64,000 nucleotides of DNA from Podarcis raffonei (taxonomy: Eukaryota; Chordata; Lepidosauria; Squamata; Lacertidae). Position numbers and translations under genes: made by a program. The stretch lies in NCBI RefSeq assembly GCF_027172205.1, contig NC_070614.1, positions 46,502,001 to 46,566,000 on the forward strand, given 5' to 3'. The notes under the pieces were generated by a model. The model saw only the letters and a program-made list of their open reading frames with translations. It did not search any database and was not told the origin of the DNA. This document shows, piece after piece, positions 1-10,765 of the stretch (the first letter of the stretch is position 1; each line of letters begins with the position of its first letter).

Positions 1-935
1 TGCAGATGATACCCAGCTCTACCTCTCTTTCAAATCAGAACCAGTGAAGGCGGTGAAGGTCCTGTGTGAGTGCCTGGAGGCGGTTGGAGGATGGATGGCG
101 GCTAATGGATTGAGGTTGAATCCTGACAAGACAGAAGTACTGTTTTTGGGGGACAGGGGGCGGGCTGGTGTGGAGGACTCCCTGGTCCTGAATAGGGTAA
201 CTGTGCCCCTGAAGGACGAGGTGCGCAGCCTGGGAGTCATTTTGGACTCACAGCTGTCCATGGAGGCGCAGGTCAATTCTGTATCCAGGGCAGCTGTCTA
301 CCAACTCCACCTGGTACGCAGGCTGAGACCCTACCTGCCCACGGACTGTCTCGCCAGAGTGGTGCATGCTCTGGTTATCTCCCGCTTGGACTACTGCAAT
401 GCGCTCTACGTGGGGCTACCTTTGAAGGTGACTCGGAAACTACAACTAATCCAGAATGTGGCAGCTAGACTGGTGACTGGGGGCAGCCGCCGAGACCACA
501 TAACACCGGTCTTGAAAGACCTACATTGGCTCCCAGTACATTTCTGAGCACAATTCAAAGTGCTGGTGTTGACCTTTAAAGCCCTAAACAGCCTCAGCCC
601 AGTATACCTGAAGGAGCGTCTCCACCCCCATCGTTCTGAGGTCCAGCGCTGAGGGCCTTCTGGCGGTTCCCTCATTGCGAGAAGCAAAGCTACAGGGAAC
701 CAGGCAGAGGGCCTTCTCGGTAGTGGCGCCTGCCCTGTGGAACGCCCTCCCATCAGATGTCAAAGCGATAAATAACTACCTGACATTCAGAAGACATCTT
801 AAGGCAGCCCTGTTCAGGGAAGTTTTTAATCTGTGATATTTTAGTGTATTTTTGGTTTCTATAGAAGCCGCCCAGAGTGGATGGGGAAACCCAGCCAGAT
901 GGGCGGGGTAAAAATAATAAATTATTATTATTATT
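1..935 (+). repeat. CR1/L2-group LINE, 3' end
   Basis: A non-LTR retrotransposon remnant entering from the window edge. Residues translated from 44-547 match the end of a CR1/L2-type reverse transcriptase and the region after it: a LNPDKTEVLFLG motif, then RSLGVILDSQLSM, SRLDYCNALYVGLP and finally LKDLHWLPV. A stop follows that last motif, and recognisable but frameshifted sequence continues to about 760. The 3' end has the CCCAGCCAGATGGGCGGGGT block and an ATT-rich tail at 915-940, as in other squamate CR1/L2 tails here (4.2 kb, 50.8 kb). The tail directly abuts an OR fragment, so the insertion truncated or replaced part of that duplicated unit. Family level is sure; CR1 versus L2 is not. 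Confidence 0.8.
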
Positions 936-940
936 ATTAC

Positions 941-1110
941 TTGTTCCACAAAGCTGTACACAGAAGTGGTCATAAGAGGAAAAACCACATTGTTGAGAAT
1001 GGCCACAGCCTTATTGAATGGCTGTACTGCTCTGGTTTCATGTACATAGAGATGAAGCTTCCATCGGAGCAAAGTGTTGTGGTGAATGCTTCCTACCATG
1101 AATGGCCACA
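941..1110 (-). pseudogene. OR6C-like 3' fragment (TM6-TM7)
   Basis: On the minus strand the sequence reads as the last part of an olfactory receptor. A GS-ISMYM-KPE segment is followed by PFNKAVAILNNVVFPLMT and VYS, matching the region after KAFSTCASH in the OR at 1956. Only about 55 codons remain and the frame is broken near the end. The same fragment occurs at 7413-7640 (-) and 53760-53975 (+), always about 0.85-1.2 kb downstream of the OR6C-like gene, so it belongs to the duplicated unit. It cannot make a receptor. Confidence 0.75.
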
Positions 1111-1184
1111 TATGTTCCAGGTTGGCTTGCTCTAGATTTCCAGCCCTGGATGCAGATTTGGCCTAAAAGGCCTCAAACCAGGTT

Positions 1185-1670
1185 TTACTATATATAAATA
1201 ATATGAATAAATTTTTATTTGTATCCCACCCCCACCCCACCCCCCGGCCAAAGCTGGGCTCAGAGCAGCTAACAACAAGTAAAAATAGTACAGTGTACAT
1301 AAAATCACAGTCAATTAATTAAAATACATTCTTAAATGAGTTCAGAATCAAATTAATGGCAACCATTGGGTTAGAGTTCTATGCAGATTACAGAAGGAGA
1401 GAGGGAGTTATACTGTGCCTTGGCCAAAGGCCTGGCGGTACAGCTCCGTCTTGCAGGCCCTGCAGAAAGATGTCAAGTCTCTTGTGACAGAGCATTCCAC
1501 CAGATATGGGCCACGGCCGAAAAAGCCCTGGCTCTGGTCGAGGCCAGCCTAACCTCCCTGTGGTCAGGGATCTCCAAGATGTTTTTATTTGATGACTGAA
1601 AGGTCCTCTGTGGGACATACCAGGAGAGGTGGTCCCGTAGGTATGAGGGTCCTTGTCAGCCAAAGTTCAT
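1185..1670 (-). repeat. CR1/L2-group LINE 3' fragment
   Basis: Reverse-strand LINE tail: an ATT/AAT-rich end at 1190-1225, then the GGCCAAAGCTGGGCTCAGAGC block, then the degenerate C-terminal coding region (LTSFCRACKT-like, WNALSQET-like on the minus strand). It is a direct repeat of 7725-8230 and the inverted counterpart of 53170-53655, so it was already in the unit before duplication. It is heavily decayed and carries no open frame of note. Confidence 0.7.
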
Positions 1671-1955
1671 CAAAACTCTGGCACCTCTCAGGTGGGCACC
1701 ATTGCCAATATAAGAGAGCAAGGGAGAGGTTCATGGTGAGTTCTGGCATCTCTTTTTATAGAAAAATAACACTGCCTAAAACTATGATTCTATAATTTTC
1801 TGACTATGAAATAAGAATCTGGTTATAATTCAGAGGTTTTCCACACCAATGAAGGCTTTTGTTTTAATGAGAAAACTATTTATTAGGGCTTCTGAAACTC
1901 CATAAGAAGTATCATGGGTCTATTTTAACCAGTTCATAACTCCCCCTTCCTTCCA

Positions 1956-2918
1956 TCATTTCAAACTGCATGAGTTTCTCTGCATTTTATTAAATACATG
2001 CTTGCAGGCAAAAGCATTTTTCAAAGCATCTTGGACCTGCCTGTTCCTCAGGCTGTATACAAAGGGGGTCATTAGAGGACAAACCACATTGTTAAGAATG
2101 GCCACAACTTTGTTGAAGTTTTGCCCACCATCCCGCTCAGGTATGATGTACATAGAGATGCAGCTTCCATAGGCAACAGTGACAATGGTGACGTGGGAAG
2201 CACAGGTGGAAAAGGCCTTCTGCCTCCCTGCAGCACTTGGGATGTGGAGAACAGTTGAGATTATATTCACATAGGACACAACGGTGATAGTGAAAGTCCC
2301 CAGTACTGTAAACACCGAAATAATAAAGTCGGAGAGCTCCAAGAAATGTGTGTCACCACAGAGAAGATGGAGTAATGCTTTGCTGTCGCAGAAGAAATGG
2401 TCAATGATGTTGGAGCCACAAACAGGAAATTGAACATATAGCAGAGTTTGAGCCAAAATCACAGCAAGTGACCCAATCCAAGAGAACAGCACCAAAAGTG
2501 TGCAGAACTTCTCATTCATGATGGTGGTGTATCTTAGGGGGTTGCAGATGGCCATATATCGGTCAAAGGACATCACAGTCAGCAGGAAGAAATCTGTGGT
2601 GCCCAGGAAGAAATAGAAAAAGTATTGACTTATACATCCAGCATACGAGATTGTTTTCCTGCCAGATGCAAGGTTGAACAACGCCTTTGGGATGGCAGCA
2701 GTGGTGTATCCAATCTCCAAGATGGCATAATTCCGGAGGAAGAAATACATGGGTGTCCTGAGGCGGAAATCCATGAGAGTGATGGTGATAATGATCATGT
2801 TTCCCGTTACAGCCATCAGGTACATGATTAAGAAAAGGACAAAGAGAAATATCTCTAGTTTGCCATTCTCAGTGAATCCCAGCAGTAGAAATTCATTGAT
2901 CTTTGTTTGGTTCTCCAT
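1956..2918 (-). CDS. Class II olfactory receptor, OR6C-like (320 aa)
   Basis: An intact seven-transmembrane odorant receptor, expected in the cilia of olfactory neurons coupled to G-olf. It has an N-terminal glycosylation sequon (N3-Q-T), the TM1 GN at 39-40, PMYFFLRN at 56-63, SFDRYMAICNPLRY at 117-130 (the G-protein contact), C95 and the ECL2 cysteines, and KAFSTCASH at 234-242. The length is normal for a class II OR. The start ATG at 2918 gives the standard N-terminus and nothing upstream extends it. Two oddities: TM7 reads PLMTPFVYS, so the usual N of NPxxY is T; and the ECL2 motif reads CDSKALL where the inverted partner at 51552 has CDSKPLL. It differs from that partner at 18 residues, 15 of them between 97 and 210. 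OR6C is my family guess from overall resemblance. Confidence 0.93.
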   Translation of the reverse strand: MENQTKINEFLLLGFTENGKLEIFLFVLFLIMYLMAVTGNMIIITITLMDFRLRTPMYFFLRNYAILEIGYTTAAIPKALFNLASGRKTISYAGCISQYFFYFFLGTTDFFLLTVMSFDRYMAICNPLRYTTIMNEKFCTLLVLFSWIGSLAVILAQTLLYVQFPVCGSNIIDHFFCDSKALLHLLCGDTHFLELSDFIISVFTVLGTFTITVVSYVNIISTVLHIPSAAGRQKAFSTCASHVTIVTVAYGSCISMYIIPERDGGQNFNKVVAILNNVVCPLMTPFVYSLRNRQVQDALKNAFACKHVFNKMQRNSCSLK

Positions 2919-2939
2919 AAAGTCTTGACTTGCCTTGAG

Positions 2940-3660
2940 TTATCTGCTGGCAAAAGATGAGTATAGATAAGTAGCATTATTATCATTATCATTATGAAGT
3001 TAAGCCAAGCCTGCCTGGATCAGACCACAGAATCATATAGTTCAGCCTCCTGTTTCCTACATTGACTCAGAATCGGATTCATAGAATCACAGAGTTGAAA
3101 GGGACCACAAGGGTCATCTAGTCAAAACACCTGCAATGCAAAAATCTTTTTGCCCAGTGTGGGACTTGAACCCAAGACCCTAAGATTAAGAGTCTCATGC
3201 TCTAAATAATCTAAATAAATAATCTGGAGCTAAATAATCTGTGGAAATTCACACAACTGGATTCAACCAGCCATACCTGCAAAGGTAGAGGGAAAATGTC
3301 CATTTACAAGTGTCATTTTTATCCAAAGCACACATGCAAAGAGTCAAGCACACATGCAAACACTGAACTGATCACTTGCAAAGTCCTTGTCTGACAACAT
3401 ATCTGAAAAGAAATTAATTGGGACCACCAATATTTATTGGTAATTAACATTCACACAAATGGTTAGTACTTCCACTTAATGAAGACTTAATAACTGTGCT
3501 TGTAAGATAGTGTGTGAGGAAGACAGTGAATTTGCACATCACCATGATCGGTCCTAACTTAGGCTGAGTGAGGCAGTTACCTTATGGAACAGAAGCTGAA
3601 TGGTATCAGTGCAATGTTGAGGATAGAGTTGTGGATACCACAAGCCCTGCCATATTTTCC
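2940..3660. other. Intergenic stretch upstream of the OR, with old SINE sequence
   Basis: Mostly AT-rich unique sequence. Positions 3080-3215 hold a decayed repeat: a CATAGAATCACAGAGTTGAAAGGG block of the CR1-tail type next to a minus-strand tRNA-like B-box region around 3145-3205. A related copy is at about 51200-51350 in the right arm. Much of 3220-3650 has no counterpart in the right arm. I see no coding potential. Confidence 0.5.
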
Positions 3661-4150
3661 TTCAGCTAAAGTTTGGCAGAGGACTTCACTGTTTCACCAG
3701 TGTTGATGTAAGAGTCAGCTGCCACAGTATAGGCAGTTTCTGTACCTGGAGGGAAGATGACATCATGCCCTTTGCCACATGCTCCGTAATACCTCATCTC
3801 ACCATGTCCATTGTATTGTGACTGCCTCTGCCCGGAAAGAGAGTCTGACTTCACTGTGACAATGGTTGGATTACCAAAATCACAATATGAGCCAATGGGA
3901 TTGTGGCAGGAAATTGCTACAACAGCTTTGCTAACCATCACGGAGCTCAGATCAGAAAATTACCATGTACGGCGTTTGTGGCTTGAAGTCAGAGTACATA
4001 GAAGCCTTCCTGCCCAAAATGGTTGTGAGAGAGCTCAAAGATTTCAAAAAGTGTGTAATTGGAGTCCAGCCACAGTGCCTAAAGGAACACAGGTAGAAGG
4101 GAGGAAATACTATGACTATAATGGCAAAAGTGGTCAAATTCTGCTATAAA
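3660..4150 (-). other. Coding-like but unrecognised segment, possible processed pseudogene
   Basis: The minus strand has an open stretch of about 90 codons ending at 3666 with ordinary-looking composition (it includes PTIVTVKSDSLSGQ and KGHDVIFPPGTETAY). A second, frame-shifted coding-like stretch lies just upstream (about 3950-4140). No intron signal or known domain is recognised. The right arm keeps only the upstream part (about 50920-51200), so it is not maintained in both arms. It may be a retrocopy of a host mRNA; I cannot name the parent. Confidence 0.3.
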
Positions 4151-4164
4151 TAGTAATAGTAACA

Positions 4165-4335
4165 ATAATAATAACAAAAAAAATATTTATACCCTACCCA
4201 TCTGGCTGGGTTTCCCCAGCCACTCTGGGCCACTTACAGCATATATAAAAATTGTAAAACATCAGACATTAAACATTTCCTGATACAGGGCTGCCTTCAG
4301 CTGTCTTCCTTTAAAAGAGCATAGCTGGCATTCAC
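4165..4335 (-). repeat. CR1/L2-group LINE 3' tail
   Basis: An AAT-rich run followed by TATTTATACCCTACCCATCT and GGCTGGGTTTCCCCAGCCACTC: the reverse complement of the same LINE tail seen at 800-925. Its inverted counterpart is at 50755-50925. It is short and non-coding. Confidence 0.75.
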
Positions 4336-4989
4336 CCCTCAAGTCTTTCCCCTTCAATCTGAGGGTGTTTTTTTGGGAGAGGGAGGGGGGAGTATTATAG
4401 ATGTACTATATGTAATCGAAATAGGATTTTGGCTCACATCTCCTTCACATGCCTTAATTCTGTTTCTACATCTATTTGATCCTTTAAAAATAATAGTCCT
4501 GCCAAACAGATAAACACAGATATATAGATATGCTCTCACACACTGATGAAGCCCTTATTATGCAGTTAAATGTGTGTTTTCCTGATATTTATACAGGGCT
4601 GGACACATACCTGTTCATGAGATCAGTTGTCCCCCAGAAAAGGCAGGGTTTATGAGTGACTTTTTAGGGTAGGTAAAGGCATGTTGGGTGGATGGCAGGT
4701 TTACCATTCCATTCCAAATTGCTAGGGATTTCTGCCATAAAATGTTTTTTTTGGGGGGGGGGTTGTAAAAGAAATAAGATGAAAGGGGAGAGAAGAAATT
4801 TTTAGCCACCACTCTGCTTTCTGGGTGCTGCTGCACTCAGGTCCTACATACAGCTTTCCTGTAGGCATATAACAGGTTGTAGGTTGCCTTGATATTGCCA
4901 GTTGGAAGATGGGATCTATATCTTTGTACCAAAGGAAAGGGCCTTCAACCTACTACAAACATTGCTGCCACTCATTCACCACCCTACAG

Positions 4990-5527
4990 CCTCCCTAATT
5001 TGCCAGCCACTTTGTAAAAAAAGACCACACGTGTTCAGATTTCCTCCTCTTCAGATAGTCTTTGAAGGCTTCATAGACCTTCTCATTCCTCAAACTATAA
5101 ATAAAAGGGTTCAAAAATGGTATAAATGCTCCAGTAAGGACTGCAACTCCCTTCTGGACATCCCAAGACCATCCCTGGCTGGGCAAGGAGTACATGAATA
5201 TTGCACTGCCATAAAAGATGGATGTGGCTCTGCTGTGAGAAGCGCAGGTTGGCAATGTCTTTTGCTGACCTTTTATGGACTACATATGCAAGATGGTGGC
5301 AATGATGTAGACATGAGTGACACCCGTGACAGACAAGGAGATTACTAACACCAGTCCAGACAGAATGCCCTCCAGAGCTGGAAGGAGCTGCACCTAATCT
5401 CAATGAAGTTTTATCATTGGAGCATAGTTGCAGAAAAGATGGTCTATGACATCATCGCCAAAGAAGGACAACCGAGTCAGCAAAAGCGTGGGAGCAAAGT
5501 TGTTAAGGAAAGCGTCAACATTTTTCA
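4990..5527 (-). pseudogene. Olfactory receptor pseudogene (second subfamily), left-arm copy
   Basis: The minus strand reads as the C-terminal half of an OR of the 28468/33754/59842 type: a DHLFCNYAPMIKL-like ECL2 segment, then PTCASHSRATSIFYGSAIFMYSLPSQG, then [23 protein letters not shown], ending near 4995. The TM1-TM4 part is missing and stops interrupt TM5. The inverted copy at 49195-49700 shares the early stops (one in the IKLH segment) but has its own extra damage, so the gene was dead before the arms formed. Its upstream promoter cassette at 6081-6157 is still recognisable. Confidence 0.85.
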
Positions 5528-5529
5528 CA

Positions 5530-6080
5530 TTACTGTACATTGTTGTTAAATGTGTGTTGTTGAAGGCTTTCAAAACTTCCTAATAACAGTAATAACACAT
5601 CAATGGGGGGGGGGTTGTTTTTCAAAAATTTCAGTTCTCGAAATTTTGGAATGCTGTTCTCCAGCCAAGTAGTGGGTGCATATGTGCATATACTGGGATA
5701 AAAAGTCCATAAAAATGCACACATTGGTGACAATAACATGTCAAAGTTCATTATATTATGATAAATTGCTTTAAAAAAACATGTAGATTAGGAAGAAATG
5801 TGCACATTAGGAGAATTTTTTTCACGAAGACTTGCTGATTTGCCAAAATTTTGTACCAGTTAACTATTTAATCATATAGCTTGGCACTGATAATACCCTA
5901 GATATCTCTCTCTCTCAAAAAAAAGGAATAATTGACATGTTTGCCCATAATGAAAATAAGAAAACTCTGAATACATTTATAAAGCAAAGCAGCATAATAT
6001 GCTATAATATGCCTCACCTTGGTATGATGCAGCTATCAGCACCAGATCTATAATATAGATTTCCTATGTCACTTAAATCT
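5530..6080. other. Non-coding stretch between OR pseudogene and its promoter remnant
   Basis: AT-rich sequence with short homopolymer runs (a G run near 5605). It pairs in inverted orientation with about 48715-49190. By analogy with intact genes of this subfamily it corresponds to the intron between the leader exon and the receptor exon. No other feature is seen. Confidence 0.4.
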
Positions 6081-6157
6081 TATCATGGCTGGGTGTCTTC
6101 CATCATCCTCTCCATAGAATACTAGTGAGACAAGCTTTATTTAAAGATCCCTTGGGA
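6081..6157 (-). promoter_or_regulatory. OR promoter cassette remnant: EBF site, TATA-like box, dead leader-exon donor
   Basis: On the minus strand, the palindromic TCCCAAGGGA (6148-6157) matches the EBF/Olf-1 consensus TCCCNNGGGA known from OR promoters. TTTAAATAAA follows at 6136-6145, then about 50 bp of leader exon ending CAGCCATG at 6084. The following bases are ATAAG where intact paralogous cassettes (36.0, 58.5 and 63.3 kb) have GTAAG, so the splice donor is lost. It lies upstream of the OR pseudogene at 4990-5527. The right-arm twin is at 48639-48716. Confidence 0.6.
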
Positions 6158-6214
6158 GGAGGATGTTCATCTTAAGTGGAACAAAGTTGCCTTAATTTGT
6201 ATAGATTAGCCTTC

Positions 6215-6420
6215 TCCAACCCATGCTCTCCACATGTTTGGACCACAGCTCCCAGCAGCCACTGCCAGATTCAGAGGGTCCCAAATTCAATCTCCAGGTT
6301 AGGAGCTGATGATTATTCCACTCTTTCCCAGGCCTATCTGAAGTTGGTAGCAATTGAACCCAGGACTTTCTGTGTGCAAATCAGATGCTCTACCACTCAG
6401 CCCTCCCCGCCCCCCACAGT
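6215..6420 (-). repeat. tRNA-derived SINE
   Basis: On the minus strand a tRNA-like head (GGCTGAGTGGTAGAGCATCT, the A-box region, and a CTGGGTTCAA B-box) runs into a body containing TGGCAGTGGCTGCTGGGAGC near the end. The inverted copy is at 48390-48545. A piece of the same head also marks the rearrangement junction at 24375. It is not a tRNA gene: the head lacks a foldable acceptor stem and runs straight into SINE body. Confidence 0.6.
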
Positions 6421-6429
6421 GGAATATGT

Positions 6430-7410
6430 TGCATCCATAACTAAGGACAGGAGACAATTGGTCATGTGCAGGAAGTCCCCAATTGTTATTTATATATAAA
6501 AAAACATACACACTGGACATGTCAGCATGTTGGGCAAAGCAAGAAAACGACTAGAAAGGATGGTTATAAATGTTGCCCAAGGACCCTTTTAGAAGATGAC
6601 AAAAATGTATCTTTGGATCTCTGTACATCAGTGGTTGTTAACTTTGGTAGGACCACAGGTTAGCTACCCTTGCTCTGTCTATAGGCATCAGCCCTGTCCT
6701 TTGCCTGTTTCAGTGATGGTCTGCAGTGATTAAAAAGGGGTCCATTTTCACAATAGGGTGTTCCAACCAGAAGGCCCAGTTTTCACAAGAACGGAGGTCG
6801 CATGAGGGTTGCTAGTCAAACCTTTGCTGAGCAGCAATTCCCAGCACCCTTAGTAAACTGCAGGTCCCAGAAATCTTTGGGGAAAGCCATGGTTTTTAAA
6901 GTGGTATAAGAGTGCATTAAATGTATGGTATAGGTGTGACCAGTGACTTGTAACCACTCTGGCAGAATAAATGAACAGGGGCACAGGCTTCCTGCCTCAG
7001 AGGGTTGTTGTGCTGACAAAACTGCATAGCATTTCATTATATTTGCTGCCCCCTAGTGGCACTTAAAGGGTTATTTAATCTTCTACAGTAAAGAGTTCTT
7101 CCTAGAAAAAGATACAGTGATTGGTATGTGTGAAAGAAATAAAAACACAATTTCCTCAAAAAAGCTTAAGTTTTCTTAAAACAACCATACTGGGAGTAAA
7201 AGTGATTACCAGTATCCAGTTATGTAGAACAGAGTTTTCTGTTGCTTGAAATTCAAGAGGGACACATGATATGCCAAGTTCAATGACTTTTGGAAACCAA
7301 TGATTATTTGAAAAGAAATTGGTTTATTTGGGCTTCGGATATACCACAAACTGTTTCATGAGCCTATTTTAGTCAGTTCACGTTTCCCCTTCCTCTCGTT
7401 GTTTCAAACT
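6430..7410. other. Duplicated intergenic block, no gene
   Basis: Positions 6440-6740 repeat (directly) at 8915-9200 and 24430-24700 and, inverted, at 48050-48350. This block includes an AT dinucleotide stretch and the TACCCTTGCTCTGTCTATAG segment. Positions 6780-7410 pair, inverted, with 53980-54600. Only shadow reading frames occur here. Confidence 0.5.
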
Positions 7411-7412
7411 CC

Positions 7413-7640
7413 ATGAACTTAAAAACATGTTTTCAGTCAAAAGCATATTTCAAAGCATATTTCACCTGCTTCTTCCACAAAGCTGTACACAGAAGTGGTC
7501 ATAAGAGGACATACCACATTGTTGAGAATGGCCACAGCCTTACTGAAAGGCTGTACTGCTCTGGTTTCATGTACAGATGCAGCTTCCATCGAAGCAAAGT
7601 GTTAAAGTGTTGTGGTGAATGCTTCCTACCATGAATGGCC
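7413..7640 (-). pseudogene. OR6C-like 3' fragment (second direct copy)
   Basis: Minus-strand C-terminal OR remnant with the AVAILNNVV-type segment before TM7 and a KYALKYAF-type tail, close to the fragments at 941 and 53760. The copy at 53760 is nearly identical in reverse. Only TM6-TM7 remain. It lies in the same position relative to the truncated OR at 8481 as the 941 fragment does to the OR at 1956, which shows that 6.8-8.9 kb is a duplicate of 0.9-2.4 kb. Confidence 0.75.
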
Positions 7641-7724
7641 ACATATGTTCCAGGTTGGCTTGCTCTAGATTTCCAGCCCTGGATGCAGATTTGGCCTACA
7701 AGGCCTCAAACCAGGTGTTGTTTT

Positions 7725-8230
7725 TTTTATATAAATAATAATAATAAATTTTTATTTGTATCCCACTCTCCCCGGCCAAAGTCGGGCTCAGAGCGGCTAA
7801 CAACCACTAAAAATAGTACAGTGTATATGAAATCACAGTCAATTAATTAAAATACATTCTAACATGAATTCAGAATCAAATTAATGGCAACCATTGGGTT
7901 AGAGTTGTATGAGGATTACAGAACGAGAGAGGGAGTTAGACTGTGCCTTGGCCAACATCCTGGTGGTACAGCTGTCTTGCAGGCCCTGCAGAAGGATGTC
8001 AAGTCTCTTGTGACAGAGCATTCCACCAGATATGGGCCACGGCCGAAAAAGCCCTGGATCTGGTCGAGGCCAGCCTAACCTCCCTGTGGCCCAGGATCTC
8101 CAAGATGTTTTTATTTGAAGACTGAAAGGTCCTCTGTGGGACATACCAGGAGAGGTGGTCCCATAGGTAAGAGGGTCCTTGTCAGCCAAAGTTCATCAAA
8201 ACCCTGGAACCTCTCAGGTGAGCACTATTG
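7725..8230 (-). repeat. CR1/L2-group LINE 3' fragment (second direct copy)
   Basis: Same LINE tail as 1185-1670: ATT/AAT-rich end, TTTTTATTTGTATCCCACTC, then decayed C-terminal coding region on the minus strand up to about 8230. It is part of the duplicated unit and is mirrored at 53170-53655. Confidence 0.7.
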
Positions 8231-8480
8231 CCAATATAAGAGAGCAAGGGAGAGGTTCATGGTGAGTTCTGGCATCTCTTTTTATATAAAAAAAACACTG
8301 CCTAAAACTATGATTCTATGATTTTCTGACTATGAAATAAGAATCTGGTGATAATTCAGAGGTTTTCCACACCAATGAAGGCTTTTGTTTTAACGAGAAA
8401 ACTATTTATTTCGGCTTCTGAAACTCCATAAGAAGTATCATGGGTCTATTTTAACCAGTTCATAACTCCCATTCCTTCAA

Positions 8481-8907
8481 TCATTTCAAACTGCATGAGT
8501 TTCTCTGCATTTTATTAAATACATGCTTGCAGGCAAAAGCATTTTTCAAAGCATCTTGGACCTGCCTGTTCCTCAGGCTGTACACAAAGGGGGTCATTAG
8601 AGGACAAACCACATTGTTAAGAACGGCCACAACCTTGTTGAAGTTTTGCCCACCATCTCGTTCAGGTATGATGTACATAGAGATGCAGCTTCCATAGGCG
8701 ACGGTGACAATGGTGATGTGGGAAGCACAGGTGGAAAAGGCCTTCTGCCTCCCTGCAGCACTTGGGATGTGGAGAACAGTGGAGATTATATTCACATAGG
8801 ACACAACGGTGATAGCAAAAGTCCCCAGTACTGTAAACACTGAAATAATAAAGTCAGAGAGCTCCAAGAAATGTGTGTCACCACAGAGAAGATGGAGTAA
8901 TGGTTTG
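8481..8907 (-). pseudogene. 5'-truncated copy of the OR6C-like gene
   Basis: The last 140 or so codons of the OR at 1956 (from KPLLHLLCGDTHFLEL onward) with no internal stop. The start, TM1-TM4 and most of ECL2 are missing. At 8907 the homology ends and joins repeat sequence otherwise found at 24470 and 48345. The six bases at the join are similar on both sides, which suggests an end-joining or microhomology break. The open frame continues upstream into that repeat to an in-frame ATG at 8996, but the extra residues are not OR sequence. It cannot form a seven-helix receptor. At ECL2 it has the P that 1956 lacks. Confidence 0.88.
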
Positions 8908-9554
8908 GCCAAGTGCTGGAAGTCCCCAATTGTTATATATATATATAAAACATACACACTAGACCTGTCAGCATGTTGAGGAAAGCAAGAAAACAACTAG
9001 AAAGAGTGGTTATATATTTTGCCCAAGGACCCTTTTAGAAGATGGCAAAAATGTATCTTTCGATCTCTGTACATCAGTGGTGGTTAACTTTGGTAGGACC
9101 ACAGGTTAGCTACCCTTGCTCTGTCTATAGACATCACCCCTCTCCTTTGCCTGTTTAAGTGACAGTCTGCAGTGATTAAAATGGGTCCATTTTCCACACA
9201 CCTTCCTCCCAAAGAAATGCTTTGCAGACATTTTATTTATTTAAATGAGTTGTACACTCCCTTACAGTGGAGTTTACAGTTTTATGGTGAGTGTTTCAGT
9301 CTCCTGAAATAGCTGTTTGCCAGTTCTTCATGCTTGCAGTGGCCTGACCGCCATCAATGGATTCCTTGTAGCCCATCTCTCCTCTCCTCTCTCATTCCTT
9401 GAATGCTTTCCAAAAGTACTTTATAAGTATCTAAATGTGCTCTCACCCAGATATGGCTAGCTGGTATCACTGAGAGCAAAAGTAGGGAACTGAGGGTGCC
9501 GACAAGTGGTGTTTAATTTTAATTTTACTTTTATCCAGAATACTGAAAAGGTTG
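8908..9554. other. Duplicated intergenic block
   Basis: Non-coding. It recurs directly at about 24470-25290 and inverted at about 47530-48350. In the two other copies an OR TM2-TM3 scrap (see 24934 and 47766) is embedded; it is absent here. No gene is seen. Confidence 0.5.
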
Positions 9555-9965
9555 TGTGATGGGATGGTGAGCTGCTTGTGCGTAAAATCCTAGTCCCTCA
9601 GAGTTTGGCTAAGTCCACAAACCTCTGTCTGTGACGGAGCTCCTTAAGCATGCCTCCATCAGTCGCTCGTAGAATCGGACAGTGGGCGTTTACGGAACTT
9701 CTTCCAGCATAAAAGCTCCTTAATGGAAACGCGTCTTCTGGACTCTCGGCGTGACAGTTTCCGGCGAGGAGTAGGTGTCCCTATGGGAGGTCCTGAAACC
9801 TCCCCACTATTTTCGCTGGAAGTGTCTCTGAGCCCTCCCTCCCACTCACTTTCCCTTGGAACTCCTCCACCTCTCCCCCTGCTGGTTCCCTCCTCAGCCG
9901 AATAGTCTCTCTCAGCCTCTGTGAGCCCTTTCACCTCCTGCTTCTCCGATGGCAGTTCCCTGACA
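9555..9965 (-). mobile_element. Solo LTR, left arm only
   Basis: A 411 bp sequence bounded by TG...CA (TGTGATGGGA at the left, TTCCCTGACA at the right), flanked by the direct repeat GGTTG (9550-9554 and 9966-9970). The right arm at about 47470-47485 keeps the uninterrupted site, so the element landed after the inverted duplication. Read on the minus strand it begins TGTCAGGGAACTG, the more typical LTR start. No internal region is present, so it is a recombination remnant of an LTR retroelement. Family not assigned. Confidence 0.75.
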
Positions 9966-10257
9966 GGTTGTCATAAAAGTGATTTTGTCAAAGTGGAAAG
10001 TGTTTGTTCATTTCTAAAGAGAGCTGCTTTTTTCAGAAATGAATACAAATGACAACAGTTTTGCAAAGGAGTGCTGATTTAAAAGGTATATCATTTTACA
10101 TTGATGTTTAAGTTAGGGGACTTAGTTTGTTAAAAAACCACCCATCCCAGTATTCATAGACTATCTAAAAGTACTGCAGGAAACTTTGCTATATAATAAA
10201 CTTTAAACTTTATTATATATTTTCTTAAGCTCCAAGTCTACTCATTAATTTCTTAAT

Positions 10258-10330
10258 AATAATAGTAGTAGTATCTATGCTGAAATACCTCTATGAATCA
10301 AGGTGTGCTTCTTATTCATTTTCTGGGCGG
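10258..10330 (+). repeat. Left copy of a 73 bp target-site duplication
   Basis: The segment from AATAATAGTAGTAG to TTTTCTGGGCGG recurs at 15973-16045 with about three differences. It occurs once at about 47116-47188 (reverse) in the right arm. This is the duplicated target of the LINE at 10331-15972. The length is unusually long for a LINE. Confidence 0.75.
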
Positions 10331-10765
10331 AAGCTCTTAATATTAATTATAAAAAATCGAAAGTCCTTCACTTCACTCGTTCCCGCAAACTCAAGCTGGA
10401 GCCGCTTAAGATCACAGGTGGCTACTTAGAAAAGGTAAAAGCCTTTAAATATCTAGGCTTAATATTCACTTATAATCTCTCCTGGACCACCCATCTACAA
10501 TCTGCCTTTCTCGCCGCAACCAATGCCATTGACCTCCAATGCCATTGTCCGATTTTACCACCAGAAGGGCGGCAAACACCTTCCAGCAGCAATTCAAATA
10601 TTCAATGCCAAAGTTGTTCCTAAATTATTATATGGCTGTGAAGTATGGACTACAGCAATATCAGGTAACTTGGATCGCCCACTTCATAGGTTTCTGAGAT
10701 CTCTTTCCGGTGTCCCGAGATGCGTCTCAGGTGCAGCCCTACGACTTGAGTTCGCCCAGCCCTCA

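Noticed and set aside
6370-6420. A tRNA gene
   Set aside because: A and B boxes are present but there is no closing acceptor stem, and the sequence continues into SINE body. The same holds at 3145, 25746, 32567 and 54693.
9659-9934. 91-codon Arg/Ser-rich frame as a small gene
   Set aside because: It lies wholly inside the solo LTR.
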